Counted from the stretch's first letter, positions 19,602 through 28,582 are shown. The stretch is DNA of 64,000 bases from Actinomadura sp. NAK00032 (GCF_013364275.1 NZ_CP054932.1:4898001-4962000), one strand, 5' to 3'. Numbers and translations are program-made. Notes: generated by a model not told the origin, from the sequence alone.

Positions 19602-22600
19602 ATGTTGCGGCGGTACTGCCCGCCGACCTCGAAGAACGCGTCGGTGATCTGCTGGAGGCTGCACACCCGCGCCGCGTCCATCAGCACGGCGAAGACGTTC
19701 CCGCCCCCGCGCGCCGCGTCCTTGAGCGCGGCCAGGGCGGTCTCGGCGTCGTCGCGGTGCGCGCCCTGGAAGGCGTGGACGCGCTCCAGCTGGGAGCGCT
19801 TCTCGTCCTCGGTGGCGCGGGCCAGCTCGATCTTCTGCGGGGTGCCGTCGCCGCCCTCGGCCGGGCGGAACGTGTTCACCCCGATGATCGGCAGGGAGCC
19901 GTCGTGCTTGCGCCGCTCGTAGAGCATCGACTCGTCCTGGATGCGGCCGCGCTGGTAGCCGGTCTCCATCGCGCCGAGGACGCCGCCGCGCTCGCTGATC
20001 CGGTCGAACTCGGCGAGCACCGCCTCCTCGACCAGGTCGGTCAGCTCGTCGATGACGAACGAGCCCTGCAGCGGGTTCTCGTTCATCGCCAGGCCCCACT
20101 CCCGGTTGATGATCATCTGAATGGCCAGCGCCCGCCGGACCGACTCGGCCGTGGGCGTGGTCACCGCCTCGTCGTAGGCGTTGGTGTGCAGGCTGTTGCA
20201 GTTGTCGTAGACGGCGATGAGGGCCTGCAGGGTCGTGCGGATGTCGTTGAAGTGCATCTCCTGCGCGTGCAGGGAGCGCCCCGACGTCTGCACGTGGTAC
20301 TTCAGCTTCTGGCTGCGCTCGTTGGCGCCGTACCGGTCGCGCATGGCGACGGCCCAGATGCGGCGGGCCACGCGCCCGAGGACGTTGTACTCGGGGTCCA
20401 TGCCGTTGGAGAAGAAGAACGACAGGTTGGGCGCGAAGTCGTCGATGTCCATGCCGCGCGCCAGGTAGGACTCGACGTAGGTGAACCCGTTGGCGAGCGT
20501 GAACGCGAGCTGGCTGATGGGGTTCGCCCCGGCCTCGGCGATGTGGTAGCCGGAGATCGACACCGAGTAGAAGTTGCGGACGCCGTTGGCGATGAACCAC
20601 TCCTGGATGTCGCCCATCATCCGCAGCGAGAACTCGGTGGAGAAGATGCAGGTGTTCTGCCCCTGGTCCTCCTTGAGGATGTCGGCCTGCACGGTGCCGC
20701 GCACGGTCGACAGCACGCGCGCGCGGATCCCCGCGGCCTCCTCCGCGGACGGCTCGCGCCCGTGCTCCTCGTAGAAGGCGTCCAGGCCCTGGTCGACGGC
20801 GGTGTTGAGGAAGAACGCCAGGATCGTCGGCGCGGGGCCGTTGATCGTCATCGACACCGACGTGGTCGGCGAGGACAGGTCGAAGCCGTCGTAGAGGGCC
20901 TTCATGTCGTCCAGCGTCGCGATCGACACCCCGGACGTGCCGACCTTGCCGTACACGTCGGGGCGCTCGTCGGGGTCGCGCCCGTACAGGGTGACCGAGT
21001 CGAACGCGGTGGACAGCCGGGTCGCGGGCTGGTCCTCCGACAGCAGCTTGAAGCGGCGGTTGGTGCGGAACGGGTCGCCCTCGCCCGCGAACATGCGGGC
21101 CGGGTCCTCGTTGTCGCGCTTGAACGGGAACACCCCGGCGGTGAAGGGGAACCGGCCGGGCAGGTTCTCGTTGCGCAGGAACCGCAGCAGCTCGCCGTGG
21201 TCGGTGTAGCGGGGCAGCGCGACGCGCGGGATGCGGCTGCCCGACAGCGACTCGCGGGTCAGCGCCGTGCGCAGCTCCCGGTCGCGGATCCGCACGACCT
21301 GCTCGTCGCCGGAGTAGGACTCCACGACGGCCGGCCAGCCCTCGATCAGCTCGGCGCTGCCCGGCTCGACGTCCCGGCGGGCCTTCTCCAGCAGGGCCTC
21401 GACCTCGGCGCCGTCGGTCAGCTCGGCGCGCACCTCGTCCAGCCGCTGGACGCGCCGCACCGCCGCGGCCTGCCGCACCGTCCCGGCGTGGTAGCCGCGG
21501 ACGGTCTCGGCGATGTCGGACAGGTACCCCACCCGGGCGGGCGGGATCACGGTCGCGGCGCCGGTGGACACCTTCGTCGCGACGTCCGGCAGGGCGCCGC
21601 CGGCCAGTTCCAGGCCGTGCCCGCCGAGGAGCCCGCCGAGGTGCCGGTACAGCGCGGTGACGCCGTCGTCGTCGAAGGTGGCGGCGCTGGTGCCGAAGAC
21701 GGGCATGTCCTCGGGCCGCTGCCCGAACGCCTCCCGGTTGCGGACGAGCTGCCGCGAGACGTCCCGCAGCGCGTCGGCGGCGCCGCGCCGCTCGAACTTG
21801 TTGATCGCCACCACGTCCGCGAAGTCGAGCATGTCGATCTTCTCCAGCTGGGACGCGGCGCCGAACTCCGGCGTCATCACGTACAGCGAGACGTCCACCA
21901 GCGGGACGATCGCGGCGTCGCCCTGCCCGATGCCGGGCGTCTCCAGGACCACCAGGTCGTACCCGGCGGCCTTGCAGGCGGCGACGATGTCCTCGATGCC
22001 GTCGGGCAGCTCCCGCGCGCCGCGCGTGGCCAGCGAGCGGAAGTACACGCGGTCGCCGTCGAGGGAGTTCATCCTGATCCGGTCGCCGAGCAGCGCGCCG
22101 CCGCCGCGCCGCCGGGTCGGGTCGACGGCCAGCACCGCGACGCGCAGCCGGTCGCCCTGGTCGACGCGCAACCGGCGCACCAGCTCGTCGGTCAGGGACG
22201 ACTTGCCCGAGCCGCCGGTGCCGGTGATGCCGAGCACGGGCACCCGCCGCGCGGCCGCCGCCTCGGCCAGGCGCGCGCGGTCGGCGTCCGGGAGCTTGCC
22301 GGCCTGCAGGCAGGTGATGGCCCGCGCCAGGGCGCGCCGCTCCCCCGCCAGCACGTCCGCCACCGGGACCGGCTCGGCCGCCAGGTCGGTGTCGCAGTCG
22401 CGCACCAGCTCGTTGATCATTCCGGGGAGGCCGAGCCGCTGCCCGTCCTCCGGCGAGAAGATCCGCACGCCCGCCCCGGACAGCCGCGCGATCTCGTCGT
22501 GGACGATCACGCCGCCGCCCCCGCCGAACACCTTCACGTGCTCGGCGCCGGCCTCCTTCAGGCTCCGCGACAGGTACTCGAAGTACTCGACGTGGCCGCC

Positions 22601-22843
22601 CTGGTAGGAGCTGACCGCCACGCCCTGCGCGTCCTCCTCCAGCACGGCGTCGACGACCTCGCGGACCGAGCGGTCGTGCCCCAGGTGCACGACCTCGGCG
22701 CCCTGGGACTGCAGGATGCGCCGCATGATGTTGATGGCCGCGTCATGGCCGTCGAACAGCGCCGCCGCGGTCACGAACCGCACCGGGTGCACCGGCGTGT
22801 GCAGTTCCCCCGTCACCGACCCCACCACCAGACTTTTGGACAT
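19598..22843 (-). CDS. icmF: Fused isobutyryl-CoA mutase (IcmF) with built-in MeaB-type GTPase
   Basis: 1081 residues, the usual length for IcmF. Domain order: N-terminal B12-binding domain with the cobalt-ligand motif DGHD (31-34), then a G3E GTPase chaperone, then the acyl-CoA mutase barrel. The GTPase has its P-loop GTGGSGKSS at 208-216, ETPGIGQ and NKFE. The barrel contains FPFTAGVFPFKR, GEGDPFRTNRRF and NENPLQGSF. It interconverts isobutyryl- and n-butyryl-CoA, and related forms act on pivalyl-CoA, using adenosylcobalamin. The ATG at 22841-22843 lies in the operator shared with the divergent MarR gene. The metal-receptor gene overlaps its stop. Confidence 0.93.
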   Translation of the reverse strand: MSKSLVVGSVTGELHTPVHPVRFVTAAALFDGHDAAINIMRRILQSQGAEVVHLGHDRSVREVVDAVLEEDAQGVAVSSYQGGHVEYFEYLSRSLKEAGAEHVKVFGGGGGVIVHDEIARLSGAGVRIFSPEDGQRLGLPGMINELVRDCDTDLAAEPVPVADVLAGERRALARAITCLQAGKLPDADRARLAEAAAARRVPVLGITGTGGSGKSSLTDELVRRLRVDQGDRLRVAVLAVDPTRRRGGGALLGDRIRMNSLDGDRVYFRSLATRGARELPDGIEDIVAACKAAGYDLVVLETPGIGQGDAAIVPLVDVSLYVMTPEFGAASQLEKIDMLDFADVVAINKFERRGAADALRDVSRQLVRNREAFGQRPEDMPVFGTSAATFDDDGVTALYRHLGGLLGGHGLELAGGALPDVATKVSTGAATVIPPARVGYLSDIAETVRGYHAGTVRQAAAVRRVQRLDEVRAELTDGAEVEALLEKARRDVEPGSAELIEGWPAVVESYSGDEQVVRIRDRELRTALTRESLSGSRIPRVALPRYTDHGELLRFLRNENLPGRFPFTAGVFPFKRDNEDPARMFAGEGDPFRTNRRFKLLSEDQPATRLSTAFDSVTLYGRDPDERPDVYGKVGTSGVSIATLDDMKALYDGFDLSSPTTSVSMTINGPAPTILAFFLNTAVDQGLDAFYEEHGREPSAEEAAGIRARVLSTVRGTVQADILKEDQGQNTCIFSTEFSLRMMGDIQEWFIANGVRNFYSVSISGYHIAEAGANPISQLAFTLANGFTYVESYLARGMDIDDFAPNLSFFFSNGMDPEYNVLGRVARRIWAVAMRDRYGANERSQKLKYHVQTSGRSLHAQEMHFNDIRTTLQALIAVYDNCNSLHTNAYDEAVTTPTAESVRRALAIQMIINREWGLAMNENPLQGSFVIDELTDLVEEAVLAEFDRISERGGVLGAMETGYQRGRIQDESMLYERRKHDGSLPIIGVNTFRPAEGGDGTPQKIELARATEDEKRSQLERVHAFQGAHRDDAETALAALKDAARGGGNVFAVLMDAARVCSLQQITDAFFEVGGQYRRNI

Positions 22844-22864
22844 CCAATATTTGGAAGTTAAAAT
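22836..22864. promoter_or_regulatory. MarR-type operator overlapping a leaderless promoter
   Basis: Three alternating half-sites, TTGGA (22836-22840), TCCAA (22843-22847) and TTGGA (22851-22855), form two overlapping inverted repeats with 2- and 3-base spacers. They coincide with a plus-strand promoter: TTGGAC as -35 (22836-22841), 17-base spacer, TAAAAT as -10 (22859-22864). The MarR GTG at 22872 lies seven bases after the -10 box, the arrangement of a leaderless mRNA. The same sites cover the icmF start codon. Confidence 0.65.
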
Positions 22865-22871
22865 AGTTTCC

Positions 22872-23450
22872 GTGCGCGAACACGTCAAGACGGCATACGG
22901 TGTGGCGGTGCCCGACACCCCCGACCCCATCGCCGAGGCCCACCGCCAGTGGAGCGCCCGCTGGCCCGAGCACGCCGACCACATGGCGGCCGTGACGTCC
23001 GTGATGCGCGCCCAGCAGCTCCTGCTGAGCCGCATCGAGGCCGTCCTCAAGCCCTACGGGCTGACGTTCGCCGCCTACGAGGCCCTGCGCCTCCTCGCCT
23101 TCGCCCGCACCGGGACCCTTCCCATGGGGAAGATGGGCACACGCCTCATGGTGCACCCCGCCTCGGTCACCAACGTGATCGGGCGCCTGGAGCGGCGCGG
23201 CCTCGTCGGCCGCGGCCCCTCCCCCGGCGACCGCCGCGTCGTCCTCGCCACCATCACCCCCGCCGGCCGCGACCTCGCCGAGGAGGCCACCGCGGCGCTC
23301 AACGAGTCCGGATTCGGCATCGCCGATCTGCCCGCCGGGCAGGCCACCGAGATCACCGACGCCCTGCGGCCCGTCCGCGTCTGCGCCGGCGACCTCCCCG
23401 CGGGCGACCTCCCCGCGGGCGATGTCGGCGAAGTCGGCGCGCCGGAGTGA
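22872..23450 (+). CDS. MarR family transcriptional regulator
   Basis: 192 residues from GTG 22872, chosen because a -10 box lies seven bases before it; the alternative GTG at 22908 gives VPDTPDPIAEAHRQW. Winged helix-turn-helix: LTFAAYEALRLLAF, then MVHPASVTNVIGRLERRGLVGRGPSPGDRR, the DNA-recognition helix and wing. The C-terminus carries a short repeat (GDLPAGDLPAGDVGE). It is divergent from icmF, with 28 bases between start codons, and probably represses both itself and icmF, with an acyl-CoA or branched-chain metabolite as a possible signal. Confidence 0.85.
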   Translation: MREHVKTAYGVAVPDTPDPIAEAHRQWSARWPEHADHMAAVTSVMRAQQLLLSRIEAVLKPYGLTFAAYEALRLLAFARTGTLPMGKMGTRLMVHPASVTNVIGRLERRGLVGRGPSPGDRRVVLATITPAGRDLAEEATAALNESGFGIADLPAGQATEITDALRPVRVCAGDLPAGDLPAGDVGEVGAPE

Positions 23451-23459
23451 CGTCCGGAG

Positions 23460-24563
23460 TCAGTGGTCGCGGACCCAGGCGTCGATGAGGTAGGCGGCGC
23501 GGGGGCGCGATTCCGGCAGGTAGTGGGTGTCCTTGATGTGGTCGAGGGTCTTGTCGGGCGCCGCCAGGGCGTCGAAGATCGCACGGGCGTCGCTGTCGTA
23601 GACGCACGCGTCGGCGGTGGCGTGGATCACCAGTGACGGGACGCTCACGCGCGCGAGGTGCGGCGCGGCGGCGCACTGCGAGGTCCGCAGGCTCCACATC
23701 GACAGCCAGGTGCGCAGCGTGCACGTGGAGCCGATGCCGAACACCCCGTAGTTGGCCCTGGCGGGCTCGCCGAGGTAGCAGCGGTTGGGCGCCCGGTCGG
23801 ACGGCTCGATGGACGGGTCGATCATGCGCAGGTCCGCCCAGGTGCGGTGCACGTTGAACAGGGCGTCGCGGGCCCGGGTGCCCTTCAGCGCGTCCAGGCG
23901 GGCGAGGACCCAGTCGGTGATGCGCTCGTTGCGGGCGCGCTGGGCGGCGCGGTAGCGGGCCTGGAAACCGGCGCTGTAGGGCGGGCCGTTCTCCGGGTCG
24001 AACGGGTCGAGGGACGGGTCGGCCGACAGCGCGTCGGTCTCGTCGGTGACCGACGGGTCCATCCAGTTGGTGAGGACCTCCGGGCGGCCGGAGTGCGCGG
24101 CGAGGGCGATGAACAGGTCCCCGGCGGGCAGGTCCTCGATCGCGGCGACCGGGCGCATCCCGGCCACCGGCGCGACGTTCGGCTCGACGGCCTGCGACTG
24201 GTAGGCGGCCATCAGCGAGCCGCCGCCGGAGTTGCCGAGCAGCACGACCCGCTCGGCGCCGGCCCGCTCGCGCAGCCACCGCACGCCCTCGCCGATCTCG
24301 GCGAGGGCGTGGTCGAGCAGGAAGTGCGCCTCGTCGCCGCGGAAGCGGGTGTTCCAGCCGAGGAAGCCGTAGCCGCGCGCGGCGAGGTGCTCGGCGAGGT
24401 AGTGCTCGGAGAAGTCGACGTTGTAGTGCGCGGCGATGAACGCCGTCCGCGGCGGGCTCCCGGCGGGCCGGTGGTAGACGCCCTGGCACGGGTGGCCGCC
24501 CGCGCCCGCCCGGCCGGCCAGGGGCGACGGCAGCCCCACGAACTCCCTGACGATCTCGCCCAT
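23460..24563 (-). CDS. Alpha/beta hydrolase
   Basis: 367 residues from the ATG at 24561-24563. The nucleophile elbow is GNSGGGS, with the Ser in VVLLGNSGGG. A late HATADACVYDSDAR stretch and HIKDTHYLPES near the C-terminus would supply Asp and His. It is larger than a plain lipase-type domain, with a lid-like insert between about residues 130 and 270. It ends ten bases after the convergent marR stop and is divergent from kynA, so a kynurenine formamidase role is conceivable but unsupported by motif. Confidence 0.75.
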   Translation of the reverse strand: MGEIVREFVGLPSPLAGRAGAGGHPCQGVYHRPAGSPPRTAFIAAHYNVDFSEHYLAEHLAARGYGFLGWNTRFRGDEAHFLLDHALAEIGEGVRWLRERAGAERVVLLGNSGGGSLMAAYQSQAVEPNVAPVAGMRPVAAIEDLPAGDLFIALAAHSGRPEVLTNWMDPSVTDETDALSADPSLDPFDPENGPPYSAGFQARYRAAQRARNERITDWVLARLDALKGTRARDALFNVHRTWADLRMIDPSIEPSDRAPNRCYLGEPARANYGVFGIGSTCTLRTWLSMWSLRTSQCAAAPHLARVSVPSLVIHATADACVYDSDARAIFDALAAPDKTLDHIKDTHYLPESRPRAAYLIDAWVRDH

Positions 24564-24695
24564 CCGGGGACCCCTCCGCGCTACCGAACCGGGTCCTGAT
24601 CGTAGGGGGCGGGATCCGGCGGCGGCACCCGTTTCGGGGTGCGGGTGGAACGATCGCTTATGCTGCGGCTCACATCCGTTGTGTCGCGAGGAGGC

Positions 24696-25499
24696 ATGAT
24701 GGCGGATTCGCCGACAATGACGTACGGCGGCTACCTGCGGCTCGACGATCTTCTCTCCTGCCAGGAGCCGAAGACCCGGGCGCACGACGAGCTGCTGTTC
24801 GTGATCATTCACCAGGTGTACGAGCTGTGGTTCAAGCAGATCCTGCACGAGGCCGCGCTGCTGCAGCGCCGGCTGGAGGAGGGCAACAGCGCCGGGTCCA
24901 TGCACACCGCGCGGCGGATCGCCAAGATCCTCAAGACGGTGGTCGGGCAGCTGGACGTGCTGGAGACGATGACGCCGCGCCAGTTCGCCGCGTTCCGCGA
25001 CGTGCTCGGCAGCTCGAGCGGGTTCCAGAGCGAGCAGTTCCGCGAGATCGAGGCCGTCCTCGGGCGGCGCGCGTTCCCGGCGTCGGTGCTGCGCGAGGAC
25101 GAGCGGCTGCGCGCCGCCGTGGCCCGCCCGTCGCTGTTCGACTCGCTGCTGCGCTACCTGGACGGCCACGGCTTCCCCGTCCCGCGCGAGGCCCTCGACC
25201 GCGACACCTCCGCCCCGTGGGAGCCGGACGCGGGCGTCCAGAAGGCCCTCCTCGCCGCCTACGCCGACGAGTCCGGCGCCGCCGCCGAGGTCTGCGAGGC
25301 GCTCGTCGACGTCGACGAGGGCGTCCAGGAGTGGCGGTACCGGCACCTGAAGATGGTCGAGCGGACGATCGGCGCCAAGCTCGGCACCGGCGGGTCGGCG
25401 GGCGCCGACTACCTGCGCCGCACGCTGTTCGCGCCCGCGTTCCCCGACCTGTGGGAGGTCCGCTCGCAGACCGAGGAGGCGCCCGTCCATGGCGGGTGA
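24696..25499 (+). CDS. kynA: Tryptophan 2,3-dioxygenase
   Basis: 267 residues; ATG at 24696 with GAGGAGG upstream (a second ATG follows directly). The haem enzyme opens the indole ring of L-tryptophan to N-formylkynurenine. Signatures: MTYGGYLRLDDLL, then HDELLFVIIHQVYELWFKQ, which contains the substrate-binding part, and the proximal haem ligand His217 in EWRYRHLKMVER. The next gene begins 11 bases before its stop and encodes a kynurenine-monooxygenase-like flavoprotein, so they form a two-gene operon. Confidence 0.93.
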   Translation: MMADSPTMTYGGYLRLDDLLSCQEPKTRAHDELLFVIIHQVYELWFKQILHEAALLQRRLEEGNSAGSMHTARRIAKILKTVVGQLDVLETMTPRQFAAFRDVLGSSSGFQSEQFREIEAVLGRRAFPASVLREDERLRAAVARPSLFDSLLRYLDGHGFPVPREALDRDTSAPWEPDAGVQKALLAAYADESGAAAEVCEALVDVDEGVQEWRYRHLKMVERTIGAKLGTGGSAGADYLRRTLFAPAFPDLWEVRSQTEEAPVHGG

Positions 25500-26829
25500 C
25501 GCGGCGTCCATGGCGGGTGGCGCGGAGCGGGTCGCGATCGTCGGGGCGGGCCTCGCGGGGTCGCTGCTCGCGGTGCTGCTGGGCCGCCGCGGCATCCCCG
25601 TCACGGTGTACGAGCGGCGCCCCGACCCGCGCGTCGCGGGCGCCGAGCGGGGCCGCTCGATCAACCTGGCGGTCTCCGCCCGCGGCCTCGCCGCGCTGGA
25701 GCAGGTGGGGCTGCGCGACCAGTCCCTCAAGCAGGCGCTGCCCATGCACGGGCGGATGGTGCACCCGCTGCCGGGCGCGCAGAACTTCCAGCCCTACAGC
25801 GCCGACGGCGAGCGCGCCATCAACTCCATCAGCCGCGCCGAGCTGAACCGGTCGCTGCTGGACGCCGCCGAGGCCACGCCCGGGGTCGCGTTGCGGTTCT
25901 CCCAGCGCGTCACCGGCGTGGACGTCGACGCCGGGGCGCTGCTGTTCGAGGACGCCGATCCCGAGCCCGCCGGCGTCGTGCTGGCCGGGGACGGGGCCTA
26001 CAGCGCGGTCCGCCGGTCGCTGGGGTTCGACCACGACGCCGACTTCCTGGAGCACGGGTACAAGGAGCTGACCGTCCCGCCGCGCGACGGCGAGTTCGCG
26101 CTGGACCCCGACGCGCTGCACATCTGGCCGCGCGGCACCTCGATGATGATCGCGCTGCCGAACCTGGACCGGTCGTTCACCTGCACGCTGTTCTGGCCGA
26201 AGGGCGACTTCGAGGCGCTGGCCACCCCGGCGCACGTCACCGCCTACTTCGCCGAGCACTATCCGGACGTCGCGGAGCTGATGCCCGACCTGGCCGCCGA
26301 CTACGCGCTCAACCCGGTCGGGTCGCTGGTGACCGTCCGGTGCTGGCCGTGGACCCGGTACGGCGACGGCGCCGTCGTCGGGCTGCTCGGCGACGCCGCC
26401 CACGCGATCGTCCCGTTCTTCGGGCAGGGCGCCAACTGCGCGTTCGAGGACTGCATCGAGATCGACCGGTGCCTCACCGAGGCCGGCGGTGACTGGCGGC
26501 GCGCGCTGTCGCTCTACCAGGAGCGGCGCAAGGCCAACACCGACGCGATCGCCGAGATGGCGCTGGACAACTTCATCGAGATGCGCGACCGGGTGTCGTC
26601 CCCGGTGTACCGGGCGAAGCAGGCCGCGGCGCACGCGCTGGAGCGGCGCCTGGCCGGGCGGTACGTCTCCCGCTACGAGCTGGTGTCGTTCTCGACGCTG
26701 CCGTACGCCGACATCCCGGCCCGCATCAGGCGCCAGAACCTGGCCCTCGGCGCCGCCGCCGCGGCCGGCGCCGCCGGGCTCGGGCTGGCGCTGCGCGCCC
26801 TCCGGCGCGCCCGGCGGTCGGCCGGCTAG
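25489..26829 (+). CDS. FAD-dependent monooxygenase, kynurenine 3-monooxygenase-like
   Basis: 446 residues from an ATG overlapping the kynA stop by 11 bases. FAD-binding motifs: GAGLAGSLLAVLLGRRG, RGRSINLAVSARG, DGAYSAVRRS and GDAAHAIVPFFGQGANCAFED; the last two stretches closely resemble kynurenine 3-monooxygenase. The C-terminal ALGAAAAAGAAGLGLALRAL hydrophobic helix with a basic tail matches the membrane-anchoring end seen in that family. Together with kynA it should give 3-hydroxykynurenine if a formamidase is supplied elsewhere. No kynureninase gene is in the window. Confidence 0.85.
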   Translation: MAGDAASMAGGAERVAIVGAGLAGSLLAVLLGRRGIPVTVYERRPDPRVAGAERGRSINLAVSARGLAALEQVGLRDQSLKQALPMHGRMVHPLPGAQNFQPYSADGERAINSISRAELNRSLLDAAEATPGVALRFSQRVTGVDVDAGALLFEDADPEPAGVVLAGDGAYSAVRRSLGFDHDADFLEHGYKELTVPPRDGEFALDPDALHIWPRGTSMMIALPNLDRSFTCTLFWPKGDFEALATPAHVTAYFAEHYPDVAELMPDLAADYALNPVGSLVTVRCWPWTRYGDGAVVGLLGDAAHAIVPFFGQGANCAFEDCIEIDRCLTEAGGDWRRALSLYQERRKANTDAIAEMALDNFIEMRDRVSSPVYRAKQAAAHALERRLAGRYVSRYELVSFSTLPYADIPARIRRQNLALGAAAAAGAAGLGLALRALRRARRSAG

Positions 26830-28295
26830 CGGGCGCGGCGGCGCAGGCGGCGGCCGGCGGCCAGGTCGGCGACGGCCGCCGCCAGCGCCGCCGCCACGAA
26901 CCCCAGCACGACGACCAGGCCGTGCCGGAACGCGGTCGCCCACTCCCCCCGCGTGCTCGCCAGCGCGGCGAAGAACACCGCGCCGACGGCGGCGATGCCC
27001 ATCGCGGTGCCGACCCGCTGGCCGGTCTGCAGCACGCCCGCCGCGCTGCCGCCCTCGGTGTAGTGGACCTCCGACAGCGTCAGCGTCTGGTTGGGGGCGA
27101 TGACCAGGCCGCTGCCGAGCCCGGCGACCAGCAGCGGCCCCGCCGTGGCCCACGCCACGCCCGGGCCCGGCCGCAGCTCGACGGCCAGCCACGCGGCGCC
27201 GAGGCCGATCAGCACCAGGACCAGCCCGGCCGCGACGAGCGGCCGCCCGTAGCGCGTCACGACCCGGCCGCCGGCCGCCGAGGCGAGCCCGGACCCGACC
27301 GCGAACGGCGTGATCGCGACGCCCGCGCCGAGCGCGCTGTAGCCGAGGTCGTTCTGCAGGTAGAGGGTGAAGATGAAGAAGACCGCGGTGAACCCGGCGA
27401 AGTACAGCAGCGCGATCGCCGAGCCGAGCGCGTAGGAGCGCAGCCGGAACAGCTTCAGGTCCACCATCGGCGTCCGCGCGCGCCGCTCCCACCAGGCGAA
27501 CACGGCGATCAGCGCGGCGCCGGCGAGGACGAGCAGCCATTTCAGGCCGCTGTGCCACTGCCGCTCCTGCACGAACGGCAGCAGCACGCACACGACGCCC
27601 GCGCCGAGCAGGAGCACGCCGAACGGGTCGAGGCCCTGCTGCTCGCCGTAGATCGGGGCGGGCAGCAGCCGCCATGCCAGGAACAGCGCGGCCACCCCGA
27701 CGGGGACGTTGACGTAGAACACCCACCGCCAGCCCTCCGCGTCGCCGCCGAGGGCGATCAGCCCGCCGCCGAGCAGCGGCCCGACGGCGGTCGCGACGCC
27801 GATGACGGCGCCGAGCGCGCCGAACGCCCGGCCCCGCTCCGCGCCCTGGAACAGCTGCTGGATGAGGCCCGCGACCTGCGGGTTGAGGATGCCGCCCGCG
27901 ACGCCCTGCACGAGCCGGGCGAGGACGAGCAGCAGGATCGTCGGCGCCAGCCCCGCGCCCGCGCTCGCCACCGTGAACAGCGCGAGGCCCGCCATGAACA
28001 CCGCGCGGCGGCTGCGGGCGTCGCCGAGCCGCCCCGCCGGGACCAGGACGAGCCCGAACGTCAGCGCGTAGCCCGACAGGATCCACTGCAGCTGCGCGTC
28101 GGAGGCGTCCAGCCCCGACCGGATCGACGGCAGCGCCACGTTGACGATGCTGACGTCCAGCAGCGTCATGAACGCCGCGACCAGGCACACCGACAGCGCC
28201 CGCCACCGGCGGCCGCCGTCCCCGTCCGGTCCCGGGTCGTCCGCGGGTCGTGTCCGCACTGCGGGGTCCTGTCCGCAGATCACCGGATGAAACAC
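26826..28295 (-). CDS. MFS drug:proton antiporter, DHA2 (EmrB/QacA) type
   Basis: 489 residues from a GTG at 28293-28295; a later in-frame GTG at 28259 is also possible because the first 30 residues are poorly conserved. About 14 transmembrane helices. Motif A reads GRLGDARSRR after helix 2, and the motif C region GGILNPQVAG and GPLLGGG follow. DVSIVNVALPSI in helix 1 is typical of the family. It exports cationic or amphiphilic drugs or metabolites. Its stop shares CTAG with the convergent flavoprotein gene. No linked regulator is seen. Confidence 0.88.
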   Translation of the reverse strand: MFHPVICGQDPAVRTRPADDPGPDGDGGRRWRALSVCLVAAFMTLLDVSIVNVALPSIRSGLDASDAQLQWILSGYALTFGLVLVPAGRLGDARSRRAVFMAGLALFTVASAGAGLAPTILLLVLARLVQGVAGGILNPQVAGLIQQLFQGAERGRAFGALGAVIGVATAVGPLLGGGLIALGGDAEGWRWVFYVNVPVGVAALFLAWRLLPAPIYGEQQGLDPFGVLLLGAGVVCVLLPFVQERQWHSGLKWLLVLAGAALIAVFAWWERRARTPMVDLKLFRLRSYALGSAIALLYFAGFTAVFFIFTLYLQNDLGYSALGAGVAITPFAVGSGLASAAGGRVVTRYGRPLVAAGLVLVLIGLGAAWLAVELRPGPGVAWATAGPLLVAGLGSGLVIAPNQTLTLSEVHYTEGGSAAGVLQTGQRVGTAMGIAAVGAVFFAALASTRGEWATAFRHGLVVVLGFVAAALAAAVADLAAGRRLRRRAR

Positions 28296-28339
28296 GGGGC
28301 GGCGGCGGCCCCGCCGCCCGGCTGTGCCACAGTGGCCGG

Positions 28340-28582
28340 ATGACCGACCTGGCCCCGGGGACCGGCCCCGACGAACTGCTGTGCTCCGCCAAGGGCTGCC
28401 GCGCCGCCGCCGTGTGGGCGCTCCGCTGGAACAACCCGAAGATCCACACGCCGGACCGGCGGAAGATCTGGCTGGCCTGCGGCGAGCACCGGGAGAGCCT
28501 GTCGGCGTTCCTGTCCCGCCGCGACTTCCTCAAGGACGTCGTGCCGGTCGCCGACCGCGACGCGCCGCCGCCGGCGGGCTAG
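28340..28582 (+). CDS. Small conserved Cys/His protein, possible zinc knuckle
   Basis: 80 residues from the ATG at 28340. CSAKGC and, about 30 residues later, ACGEH could together bind one zinc. WALRWNNPKIHTPDRRK and FLSRRDFL are strongly actinomycete-conserved stretches; some databases label relatives 'acetone carboxylase' without evidence. Divergent from the MFS gene (44 bases between starts) and convergent with the DUF6457 gene, whose stop shares CTAG. Function unknown. Confidence 0.7.
   Translation: MTDLAPGTGPDELLCSAKGCRAAAVWALRWNNPKIHTPDRRKIWLACGEHRESLSAFLSRRDFLKDVVPVADRDAPPPAG

Noticed and set aside
19598-22843. Methylmalonyl-CoA mutase large subunit
   Set aside because: The B12 domain, GTPase and mutase are fused in IcmF order and the active-site stretch FPFTAGVFPFKR is that of IcmF, not MutB.
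19757-22861. A 1034-codon open frame on the plus strand opposite icmF
   Set aside because: Its product is Val/Gly/Arg/His-rich without motifs, while the reverse strand encodes the full IcmF with all catalytic motifs.
23460-24563. Kynurenine formamidase partner of kynA
   Set aside because: It is an alpha/beta hydrolase divergent from kynA, but no formamidase-specific motif is evident, and the location alone is weak.
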